Of a stretch of 7,468 bases of DNA, positions 1 through 5,899 are shown one piece after another. Position numbers and translations under genes: made by a program. The notes below the pieces were generated by a model. That model was given only the letters and a program-made list of their open reading frames with translations. It did no database searches and was not told the origin of the DNA. Origin of the DNA: Rickettsiales bacterium (GTDB taxonomy: Bacteria; Pseudomonadota; Alphaproteobacteria; Rickettsiales; UBA998); assembly GCA_019749855.1 (NCBI GenBank), contig JAIEPI010000202.1:1-7468 (forward strand). The letters run 5' to 3'. How positions within the stretch are numbered: position 1 is the stretch's first letter; each line of letters begins with the position of its first letter.

Positions 1-1091
1 TGCTGCATGGCGTTGGACTCAAAAGCAGTGAAGTCATTGCAAATGTTCGCTCCATCGTGTCGCGTCTGGCCCCCAAAGCACCGATAATGGACGTGACAGC
101 TCAAACAATTCGTACCAAAACTAACGGTCTCAGCCAGCAGGATTCAGCCAACGCATTGCTCTACACGCTCAACCGCTTTGCAGAGTCGCATGGTGAAGAT
201 TTCACCATTGAATCCATCAGTAATGGCTATGATGAAATGCTGACAAAAACTGTGGAGCAGATAGAATCTTTCCGCAGCATCCTCAATGAAGAGATGTTTG
301 ACATCGCCTATCAGCCCATTGTCGATATTAAAACCGGAGTCATCCATCATTATGAATGTCTGGTTCGTCTTAAAGAAGCTGCGCCTAAGGATTTCTCCAA
401 CCCCTTTCACTTCATTACATTTGGTGAGTCTTCAGGCCTCATCAATGAGTTTGATCTATTGATGGCGGACAAAACTCTTCATATGTTGCAGGGTGAGGTT
501 AAAAAAGGCAAAAAACCGCTGGTATCCGTCAATTTATCCGGCCGCTCTCTCAGCTCTTCTTTATTCATGGATAGTTTTGAGCGCATGATGGAAGCGCAAC
601 CGCAGGTCCGCAAGCAGCTTATTTTAGAGATAACAGAATCATCAAAAATTACTGATCTGAAGCTGGCGAATAATTTCGTACAAAAACTCCGCAAAGAAGG
701 CAATTTAGTGTGCCTTGATGATTTTGGCTCGGGTGAATCATCGTTTGATTATTTGCGCAGCTTGCAAGTTGACTTCATCAAAATTGATGGGAGTTATGTG
801 AAAGAGTCCATGCAGAGTCAGCATGGGCGGGACATGTTGCGTGCGATGGCCGGTCTATGCCGCGCACTCAATATCGTGACGATCGGCGAAATGGTTGAGG
901 ACGAAAAATGCGCCCACTTTTTATGGGAGAGCGGCATTAAGTTCGGTCAGGGATATTATTTTGGCAAGCCAACCACTGAACTGGCAACACTGGAGAACTT
1001 TAAGAAGATTCTTCCCAATTATCCAGAAATTGTGCGCGCCAAGCGATTTGAAGTCAGCAACCGGCCATGGTGGGCGCGACGCGACCAATAA
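1..1091 (+). CDS. EAL-domain c-di-GMP phosphodiesterase, C-terminal part (5' end outside window)
   Basis: The reading frame is open from the left edge (first full codon at base 3), so the GTG at 57 is not the real start; about 362 residues are visible. The last ~270 form an EAL domain, the family that hydrolyses cyclic di-GMP to pGpG. Visible motifs, in order, are YQPIV (about 312), YECLVR in place of xEALxR with the metal-binding Glu kept (codon 354), SVNLS (Asn at 531), LEITES (Glu at 627), LDDFGSGESS (Asp pair at 717-722), FIKIDG (Lys at 780), GEMVE (Glu at 888) and GQGYYFGKP. All the usual metal and catalytic positions are present, so activity is plausible. The loop differs from the common DDFGTGYSS. 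The region before about base 290 resembles no motif I can name; it may be the end of a degenerate GGDEF or sensory module. The last residues (ARRDQ) are encoded by the first copy of a 29-bp tandem repeat, which supplies the TAA stop. The gene converges on phaR. Confidence 0.88.
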   Translation, partial: LHGVGLKSSEVIANVRSIVSRLAPKAPIMDVTAQTIRTKTNGLSQQDSANALLYTLNRFAESHGEDFTIESISNGYDEMLTKTVEQIESFRSILNEEMFDIAYQPIVDIKTGVIHHYECLVRLKEAAPKDFSNPFHFITFGESSGLINEFDLLMADKTLHMLQGEVKKGKKPLVSVNLSGRSLSSSLFMDSFERMMEAQPQVRKQLILEITESSKITDLKLANNFVQKLRKEGNLVCLDDFGSGESSFDYLRSLQVDFIKIDGSYVKESMQSQHGRDMLRAMAGLCRALNIVTIGEMVEDEKCAHFLWESGIKFGQGYYFGKPTTELATLENFKKILPNYPEIVRAKRFEVSNRPWWARRDQ

Positions 1092-1179
1092 TAAAGAGTT
1101 GGGCGCGACGCGACCAATAATAAAGGGTTGTACGCGACGCGACCAATAATAAAGAGTTGGGCGCGACGCGACCAATAAT
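1072..1179. repeat. 29-bp tandem repeat, 3.7 copies, between EAL gene and phaR
   Basis: Copies run 1072-1100, 1101-1129, 1130-1158 and a partial 1159-1179. Each has a GC-rich half (GGGCGCGACGCGACC) and an AT-rich half (AATAATAAAGAGTT). Differences are few: copy 2 has GGGTT for GAGTT, and copy 3 has TA for GG near its start. The junction TTGGGCGCGACGCGACCAA (1099-1117, again at 1157-1175) is an imperfect palindrome with one mismatched pair. The array begins inside the EAL coding end and matches up to the first base of the phaR stop codon. There are no spacers, so it is not CRISPR. No T-run follows a strong stem, so a role as a bidirectional terminator is possible but weak. Confidence 0.95.
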
Positions 1180-1697
1180 CAGGATTTCTTTGGATCTTTT
1201 GGCGCCTGACGCTTATCACCCGTCGCAAAGTACGCTTCAAAGGGATTAAACATTTTAAAGGTGCTTTGGAACATCTCCATATTTTGCCGGCTGATTTCCT
1301 CAAATTTACCGATTGCGTTATAGCCGCCCCATGTTTCATCCATGTATTGACGAATTTTTTCCTGATTCTCAGTGAAGCTCTCCATGCTGCGCTCAAGATA
1401 ATGCGGCAGAAAATCACCCACGCTATTATCATAAAGCGTAATCATGCGTTTGAGGAACCCCACCGGCATCATGCTGCGGCCCTGCATTTCCAGCTCAAAA
1501 ATAATTTGCGCCAGAATCTGGCGTGTTAAATCATCGCCTGTTTTTGCATCACTCACGATAAAGTCCGTGCCCTCTTTCACCATCTGACTCACATCATCAA
1601 GCGTAATGTAGCAGCTCGTCTCAGTGTTATAGAGTCGGCGATTAGCATATTTTTTGATAATCACTTTTTTGGTTTGAGATGACTTTGTAGCACTCAT
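1179..1697 (-). CDS. phaR: PHB synthesis regulator/repressor PhaR
   Basis: 172 residues. The N-terminal part (about 11-70) carries the diagnostic DNA-binding region of the PHB accumulation regulator family: KKYANRRLYNTETSCYITLDD, then a DFIVSDAKTGDDLTRQIL stretch. A second conserved block (about 73-115) contains the GFLKRMITLYDNSVGDFLPHYLERSM segment. The tail is hydrophilic and lysine-rich. In characterised relatives PhaR binds both DNA and PHB, repressing phasin and synthesis genes until granules form. It should act in the cytoplasm and at the granule surface. The ATG at 1697-1695 has a good minus-strand ribosome site, AGGGAG (1709-1704), six bases upstream. The gene is transcribed away from the phaE-like/phaC/phaA/phaB genes, so the shared intergenic region is its natural target. 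Its stop codon abuts the 29-bp repeat. The length is normal for the family. Confidence 0.95.
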   Translation of the reverse strand: MSATKSSQTKKVIIKKYANRRLYNTETSCYITLDDVSQMVKEGTDFIVSDAKTGDDLTRQILAQIIFELEMQGRSMMPVGFLKRMITLYDNSVGDFLPHYLERSMESFTENQEKIRQYMDETWGGYNAIGKFEEISRQNMEMFQSTFKMFNPFEAYFATGDKRQAPKDPKKS

Positions 1698-1727
1698 GAG
1701 ACGCTCCCTACGATCAGTCGGTTATCA

Positions 1728-1755
1728 TTGCCTTTACATGACAGATGATTATAGT
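1728..1755 (+). promoter_or_regulatory. Candidate sigma70-type promoter for the pha genes, overlapping a minus-strand -10
   Basis: TTGCCT (1728-1733), 16 bases, then TATAGT (1750-1755) gives a reasonable -35/-10 pair reading toward the phaE-like and phaC genes. On the other strand a perfect TATAAT (1753-1748) overlaps this -10 and faces phaR, although no good -35 lies 16-18 bases from it. The assignment is by pattern only. The overlap would make the two directions compete for polymerase. Confidence 0.4.
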
Positions 1756-1797
1756 AGCACTAGAGGAACGCCCCCGCAATAAAACGATACAACATCA

Positions 1798-1812
1798 TTG
1801 TGCAATGCAACA
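1798..1812. promoter_or_regulatory. Candidate PhaR operator (TGCA-rich palindrome)
   Basis: TTGTGCAATGCAACA contains the perfect palindrome TGCA-A-TGCA (1801-1809). Alphaproteobacterial PhaR proteins are known to bind TGC/GCA-rich dyads upstream of pha genes. This one lies between phaR and the synthase gene, downstream of the candidate promoter, where a bound repressor could block transcription. It overlaps the proposed phaE-like start codon (1805), which is unusual for an operator. Function is inferred. Confidence 0.45.
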
Positions 1813-2167
1813 TGACCCAAGTGAAATGGCCCGTCTCTTCGTGGATATGTGGCAGGAACAGATGAAGCAAGTCATGCAGGATGAGCGTTATCTGAACGCC
1901 TCTCTCGACATGATCAATAAATTACAACAGACCTATTCCAACGACATGACCGGCCTTGGGGAAATGATGCATGCCCACTCCTCGCCCAACTCCTCCAGAG
2001 AATCAGCTGGCGCCCGCCCGCGTGACACAAACAATGCTGCAGAATCTGCCTCTACATCTGCAGACGAGCATGACCTCCTTTCTCTTATTGCAGAACGCCT
2101 TGCAATCAGCGAACGGCGCATTCTTGAATTGGAACGACAAGTTTCCGAACTTAAAAAGCGGTCCTGA
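1805..2167 (+). CDS. Small PhaE-like coiled-coil protein, possible PHA synthase partner
   Basis: 120 residues from the ATG at 1805. An N-terminal amphipathic helical segment (about 5-50, with LFVDMWQEQMKQVMQDERY) is followed by a polar, Ser/Ala-rich linker (about 57-89) and a C-terminal coiled coil (about 91-118, LLSLIAERLAISERRILELE). This order, and the position just upstream of a short PHA synthase, resemble the non-catalytic PhaE or PhaR subunits of class III and class IV synthases, though it is much shorter than PhaE. That assignment is inference, with no diagnostic motif. No clear Shine-Dalgarno precedes 1805. In-frame ATGs at 1745 and 1826 are alternatives; the extra residues from 1745 do not look like part of the domain. 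Its last 197 bases overlap the longest reading of phaC in another frame. Confidence 0.68.
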   Translation: MQHDPSEMARLFVDMWQEQMKQVMQDERYLNASLDMINKLQQTYSNDMTGLGEMMHAHSSPNSSRESAGARPRDTNNAAESASTSADEHDLLSLIAERLAISERRILELERQVSELKKRS

Positions 2168-3221
2168 CCTCAGCACACTTCCAAAAGAACTACGTCATGC
2201 CATTTTGCATGAGTGCCTGCAGCGTCAGCATGAAACGCTGGAAGGTGTTGGTCATTTTTTACGCTGTGCGCGTGAAACACTCGCTTACCCCAAGCCACCT
2301 GAAATCGTCGCGAAGTGGCATGCGGCGCGTCTGTATCATTATCGATCTCCGTCAAATGTGGCCGCGCGATCTCCCATCATCGTCGTACCGTCACTGATCA
2401 ATCGCTACTACATTCTTGATCTCGATGAAGAACGCAGTCTGGTGAGATATTTTGCTTCGCTCGGCCATGATGTCTATCTGCTGGACTGGAATTTGCCCAC
2501 TCAAGTGGAAACACAGTTTTCTATCGGTGATTACATTAACGAAATTCTTTGCCCTGCCACGGAGTTTATTTTTAAACGCCATGCGCAAAAGCCCGCAGCC
2601 ATAGGCTATTGTATGGGAGGATTGCTCACATTGGTCATGAGCATCCTCTACCCGCAAAACCTATCGCGCATGGCCGTTCTGGCGACGCCGTGGAATTTTC
2701 ACTCCAAGGATGCAATTCATACAAGGCTTACCGCGCCGCGCATTAACGTACTCAGAGAAATTCTGCAGCGAAGTCCGCTTTTTCCGGGTGAAGCGATTTT
2801 ATACTTCTTTTATCTCTCTGATCCCTGGCGTTTTCAGGAAAAGTTTCGTCAATTCCCTAAATTAAAAAACAAATCTGATCGCCAGTATTTTACCGCCATT
2901 GAGCATTGGGCGAATGATTGCGTTCCGCTACCGCGAAAAGTCGCGGTCGAATGTTTTGTCGAATGCCAGCAGGAAAATAAGCCCTTTGAAAAAAGGTGGC
3001 GTGTGAATGATGTGCTCATTGACCCTACGCAGATTCAGATTCCTTGCTTTATTGCTGCACCGCAACATGATCGTATTGTTCCTTATGGCTCATCCCTGGC
3101 GCTTGCCCAGCATATCCCGCATGCTAAAGTACATGCCCCTGAATCAGGACATATCGGCATGATCACTGGAGCGCGCCGAAAATCACAGCTCTGGCAGCCT
3201 CTCGCCGCATGGTTAAAATGA
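1971..3221 (+). CDS. phaC: Short class III-like poly(3-hydroxyalkanoate) synthase PhaC (alpha/beta hydrolase fold)
   Basis: 416 residues. It polymerises (R)-3-hydroxyacyl-CoA, here probably 3-hydroxybutyryl-CoA, at the granule surface. The lipase-like box IGYCMGG places the nucleophile at Cys214; Asp367 (QHDRIVP) and His394 (ESGHIGM) complete the triad. The VPSLINRYYILDLDEERSLVRY and DVYLLDWNLP segments match class III synthases and a short PhaC-like family I recall from Rhodospirillales. The protein is much shorter than class I enzymes (about 560-600). Start choice: the ATG at 1971 has GGGGA (1958-1962) eight bases upstream. The ATGs at 2034 and 2070 lack good sites. The PLHL segment (27-30), which I recall as conserved near the N-terminus of that family, favours a start at or before 2034. 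The proline-rich first ~20 residues are the least certain. The 5' end overlaps the PhaE-like gene in another frame. Confidence 0.9.
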   Translation: MPTPRPTPPENQLAPARVTQTMLQNLPLHLQTSMTSFLLLQNALQSANGAFLNWNDKFPNLKSGPDLSTLPKELRHAILHECLQRQHETLEGVGHFLRCARETLAYPKPPEIVAKWHAARLYHYRSPSNVAARSPIIVVPSLINRYYILDLDEERSLVRYFASLGHDVYLLDWNLPTQVETQFSIGDYINEILCPATEFIFKRHAQKPAAIGYCMGGLLTLVMSILYPQNLSRMAVLATPWNFHSKDAIHTRLTAPRINVLREILQRSPLFPGEAILYFFYLSDPWRFQEKFRQFPKLKNKSDRQYFTAIEHWANDCVPLPRKVAVECFVECQQENKPFEKRWRVNDVLIDPTQIQIPCFIAAPQHDRIVPYGSSLALAQHIPHAKVHAPESGHIGMITGARRKSQLWQPLAAWLK

Positions 3222-3332
3222 CCTTTAGGATAAAACTGTGCGATAAAGTTTTCGAGCAGTCTTTACTTTAGAGGTGAAAATCAATAAAACCCCAGTACGT
3301 ATGACTTAATTTTTCTTTTCACGGAGATTCAC
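3222..3332. other. phaC-phaA intergenic region, no clear signal
   Basis: 111 bases. AAAACT and AGTTTT (3232-3237 and 3247-3252) could form a weak AT stem, but no T-run follows. TTTACT (about 3260), 17 bases, then TAAAAC is a poor promoter match. The gap is long enough for a separate phaA promoter or for mRNA processing, but neither can be shown. No TGCA-rich PhaR-like dyad was seen here. Confidence 0.4.
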
Positions 3333-4517
3333 ATGAGCACTGCCAATGATATCGTCATCGTCGCGGCACAACGCACCGCCGTTGGCAGTTTTAATGGTTG
3401 TTTTGGTCAGGTCGCCGCGCATGATCTGGGAAAAGAGGTCATCAAAGCGTTGCTCGCCAAAACAAATGTTGCACCGCAACATATCTCAGAAGTTATTCTT
3501 GCGCAGGTGCTTACAGCAGCCCAAGGTCAAAACCCTGCGCGTCAGGCGTCCATTCTGGCTGGTCTGCCAATAGAAGTGCCCGCCTGGGGGATTAATCAGG
3601 TGTGTGGGTCGGGTCTGCGCAGTGTCGCACTTGCCATGCAGGCGATCGCTTTGGGCGATAGCGAGATTGTGATTGCGGGTGGGCAGGAGAGCATGTCCAT
3701 GGCGCCACATGCGGTTTATTTGCGCAGCGGAGTGAAGTTCGGGAATGTCGAGATGATCGACACCATGATCCGCGACGGCCTGTGGGAAGCGTTCAACAAT
3801 TATCACATGGGCAACACCGCAGAAAATATCGTCAAAAAATTCGACATCACGCGTGATGATCAGGATCAGTTCGCCCTGCAATCGCAGCAAAAAGCAGCGA
3901 AGGCGCAAAAAGATGGCAAATTCAAAGACGAAATTGTGCCCGTCAAGGTTCAGGTCAAAAAAGACATGATCACCATCGATCAGGATGAATTTATTCGCCC
4001 TGAAACCAGCATTGAAACTCTGGCAAAACTTCGTCCCGCGTTTGATAAAGAAGGCACCGTTACCGCGGGTAATGCATCGGGAATCAATGACGGTGCTGCC
4101 GCTGTGATGCTGATGCGTCGCAGTGAGGCGGAAAAACGTGGGCTTGCCGTACTCGCGCACATTGCCAGCTGGTCACAGGCAGGGGTTGATCCCACCATTA
4201 TGGGAACCGGCCCGATACCAGCCTCACGCCGCGCACTCGAGAAAGCAGGCTGGAGCCACAATCAGCTTGATTTGATTGAGGCTAACGAGGCCTTTGCCGC
4301 GCAAGCCGTGTGCGTGAACCGTGAAATGGGCTGGGACATGAATAAGGTAAACGTCAATGGCGGCTCGATTGCCATTGGTCACCCGATTGGCGCATCAGGC
4401 GCACGTATTCTGGTCACGTTGTTGCATGAAATGCAGCGGCGTGATGCCAAAAAAGGGCTGGCGACCTTATGCATTGGCGGTGGAATGGGCATTGCCATGT
4501 GTGTCGCCCGCGACTAA
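3333..4517 (+). CDS. phaA: Acetyl-CoA acetyltransferase (biosynthetic beta-ketothiolase) PhaA
   Basis: 394 residues, the standard length for biosynthetic thiolases. It condenses two acetyl-CoA to acetoacetyl-CoA, the first step of PHB synthesis. The acylated nucleophile is Cys91 in NQVCGSGLRS. NEAFAAQ (318-324) is the thiolase motif, His350 lies in GGSIAIGHPIGASG, and the general acid/base is Cys380 in TLCIGGGMG. The N-terminal IVIVAAQRTAVGSFNG is typical. All catalytic residues are present and the frame is intact. The start ATG has GGAG (3323-3326) six bases upstream, the clearest plus-strand ribosome site in the window. It sits 111 bp after phaC and ahead of phaB, so co-transcription with phaB is likely. 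Degradative thiolases share the fold; the phaC/phaB context makes PhaA the better name. Confidence 0.96.
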   Translation: MSTANDIVIVAAQRTAVGSFNGCFGQVAAHDLGKEVIKALLAKTNVAPQHISEVILAQVLTAAQGQNPARQASILAGLPIEVPAWGINQVCGSGLRSVALAMQAIALGDSEIVIAGGQESMSMAPHAVYLRSGVKFGNVEMIDTMIRDGLWEAFNNYHMGNTAENIVKKFDITRDDQDQFALQSQQKAAKAQKDGKFKDEIVPVKVQVKKDMITIDQDEFIRPETSIETLAKLRPAFDKEGTVTAGNASGINDGAAAVMLMRRSEAEKRGLAVLAHIASWSQAGVDPTIMGTGPIPASRRALEKAGWSHNQLDLIEANEAFAAQAVCVNREMGWDMNKVNVNGGSIAIGHPIGASGARILVTLLHEMQRRDAKKGLATLCIGGGMGIAMCVARD

Positions 4518-4557
4518 TGACTATTTAATGTTTAGATGAGGAAGTGTGAGTTTTAGT

Positions 4558-5283
4558 ATGAGTCGAATTGCATTGGTAACCGGTGGAACGCGTGGCATTG
4601 GAAAAGCCATCAGTCTTGCACTCAAAGAGGCTGGCTACACCGTTGCCGCCAATTATGCCTCACGAGACAGTGCCGCCGAAGAATTCCGCGCTGAGACCGG
4701 CATCGCCGTTTTTAAATTCGATATTTCAAACTTCGAGGAATGTCAGTCACACACGCAACGTATCTCTGATGAGCTCGGTGGCCCAGTCGAAATCCTGATC
4801 AATAATGCAGGCATCACACGCGATGCGTTCATGCATAAAATGCCGCCTGAATACTGGATGGAAGTCATTAACACCAACCTCAACTCCTGCTACTTTATGG
4901 CGCGTGCCGTCATCAATTCAATGCGTGAGCGCGGTTTTGGTCGCATCGTGAATATCAGCTCGATTAATGGCCAGCAGGGACAGTTCGGGCAAACCAACTA
5001 CTCTGCTGCCAAAGCGGGTGTGCTAGGCTTTACTAAAGCACTGGCTCGTGAAACAGCCAATAAAGGCATCACGGTCAATTCCATTGCGCCAGGCTACATC
5101 CGCACGGATATGACCTCTGCGGTTTCCGGTTCAGTGCTGGAGAAAATAATCAGCTCCATCCCTGTGGGTCGCATGGGTGAGCCAGAAGATATTGCGCGCG
5201 CTGTCTTGTTTTTAGTGGCGGAGCACGCAGGGTTTATTACTGGCGAGACACTGTCCATCAACGGCGGCCAATACATGGAATAA
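4558..5283 (+). CDS. phaB: NADPH-dependent acetoacetyl-CoA reductase PhaB
   Basis: 241 residues, a short-chain dehydrogenase that reduces acetoacetyl-CoA to (R)-3-hydroxybutyryl-CoA, the synthase substrate. The nucleotide-binding TGGTRGIG (8-15) and NNAG (82-85) are present. The catalytic set is Asn107, Ser135, Tyr148 and Lys152, the last three spaced as in FabG, within NISSINGQQGQFGQTNYSAAKAG-type sequence characteristic of PhaB. APGYIRTDM and the C-terminal INGGQYME are also typical. Start choice: the ATG at 4558 gives the usual N-terminus MSRIALVTGG. An in-frame GTG at 4546 would add MSFS. The purine-rich GAGGAAG (4538-4544) sits too close to the GTG and rather far from the ATG, so the start is not settled by the ribosome site. 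It follows phaA by about 40 bp and is probably co-transcribed. FabG-type activity is the main alternative. Confidence 0.95.
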   Translation: MSRIALVTGGTRGIGKAISLALKEAGYTVAANYASRDSAAEEFRAETGIAVFKFDISNFEECQSHTQRISDELGGPVEILINNAGITRDAFMHKMPPEYWMEVINTNLNSCYFMARAVINSMRERGFGRIVNISSINGQQGQFGQTNYSAAKAGVLGFTKALARETANKGITVNSIAPGYIRTDMTSAVSGSVLEKIISSIPVGRMGEPEDIARAVLFLVAEHAGFITGETLSINGGQYME

Positions 5284-5299
5284 TGGCATGGAATAATGC
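5274..5299 (+). repeat. 13-bp tandem duplication at the phaB stop codon
   Basis: CATGGAATAATGG (5274-5286) is followed directly by CATGGAATAATGC (5287-5299), 12 of 13 identical. The first copy holds the last codons and the TAA of phaB. The second lies in the 40-bp gap before the convergent LOG gene. It looks like a local slippage duplication with no evident function. Confidence 0.85.
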
Positions 5300-5304
5300 G
5301 TGCA

Positions 5305-5319
5305 AGGCGTCATGCGCCT
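5305..5319. terminator. Weak hairpin between convergent phaB and LOG genes
   Basis: AGGCG (5305-5309), loop TCATG, CGCCT (5315-5319) forms a five-pair GC-rich stem in the convergent gap. No T-run follows on either strand, so it is at best a weak terminator. It is noted because no other candidate lies between these genes. Confidence 0.2.
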
Positions 5320-5323
5320 CGCG

Positions 5324-5893
5324 TTATGCGTAGGCCGTGGCACCCTCGACACGCGCCAGTAATTCGTCCAGCGTCGTAACGACTTCATACATGGTGCGGG
5401 TTTCTGGCCTCGCAAACCCTGAGTTGATCATGTGATCCAGCAGCGCCACGAGGTGATCCCAATAGCCCAGATGATTAAAAATGATCACCGGCTTTTCATG
5501 TAGTCGCAACTGCCGCCAGGTGATGATTTCAAACATTTCGTCCAGCGTGCCACAGCCGCCAGGCAGAATGGCAAAGGCATCGGCGCGATCATACATGATT
5601 TTTTTGCGCTCATGCATGGTCTCAACGATAATGATTTCGTTCAGCGATTTGTGCTCTACTTCAAGATTCTGTAAATGACGTGGGAATACCCCTGTCACCC
5701 AGCCGCCTTCTTTCAGTACGGAGTTGGCCACTGCGCCCATAATTCCACAATCGCCCCCGCCATACACGAGCGCAATATCGCGCTGTGCCATATCACGACC
5801 TAAATCAGTACCGATTTGCAGATGTGCCGCAGGAACAGCATTTTGCGCGCCACAAAAAACACACAGGGATTTTCTTAAACGACTCTCAGTCAT
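5324..5893 (-). CDS. LOG family protein, predicted cytokinin riboside 5'-monophosphate phosphoribohydrolase (TIGR00730 type)
   Basis: 189 residues, the usual length. Members cleave the N-glycosidic bond of nucleoside 5'-monophosphates (N6-modified AMP or AMP itself), releasing the base and ribose 5-phosphate; they act in the cytosol, usually as dimers. Diagnostic motifs are LCVFCGAQN near the N-terminus, VYGGGDCGIMG (43-53), ETMHERKKIM with the conserved Arg97, and PGGCGTLDEMFE (111-122) with Glu119. Together these match the PGGxGTxxE LOG signature with its catalytic Arg/Glu pair. The older label lysine decarboxylase is a misannotation for this family. The ATG (5893-5891) has AAGGA four to five bases upstream on the minus strand, and the gene lies 6 bp after the pentapeptide-repeat gene, so the two are probably co-transcribed. 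The in vivo substrate is unknown. Confidence 0.92.
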   Translation of the reverse strand: MTESRLRKSLCVFCGAQNAVPAAHLQIGTDLGRDMAQRDIALVYGGGDCGIMGAVANSVLKEGGWVTGVFPRHLQNLEVEHKSLNEIIIVETMHERKKIMYDRADAFAILPGGCGTLDEMFEIITWRQLRLHEKPVIIFNHLGYWDHLVALLDHMINSGFARPETRTMYEVVTTLDELLARVEGATAYA

Positions 5894-5899
5894 AAATCC

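Noticed and set aside
895..1149. Plus-strand 84-residue open frame over the EAL 3' end and repeat
   Set aside because: It is a shadow of the EAL gene read into the repeat; the composition is not protein-like and no ribosome site was seen.
1072..1179. CRISPR array
   Set aside because: The repeat units are directly adjacent with no spacers, and no cas genes are in view.
1019..1432. Minus-strand 137-residue open frame through the repeat
   Set aside because: It exists because the 29-bp repeat has no stop codon on the minus strand and because it shadows phaR in another frame; the protein is not family-like.
1745..1804. N-terminal extension of the PhaE-like protein from the ATG at 1745
   Set aside because: The extra 20 residues do not resemble the rest of the domain, and the ATG lies within the candidate promoter between its -35 and -10.
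1971..2167. Frameshift fusing the PhaE-like gene and phaC into one protein
   Set aside because: The two frames encode complete, distinct segments over the same bases, and phaC has its own ATG with a ribosome site, so overlapping genes explain the data better than a broken gene.
3232..3252. Terminator between phaC and phaA
   Set aside because: The stem AAAACT/AGTTTT is AT-rich and weak and is not followed by a T-run.
3486..4160. Minus-strand 224-residue open frame inside phaA
   Set aside because: It lies wholly antisense to a well-supported thiolase gene and has no recognisable domain.
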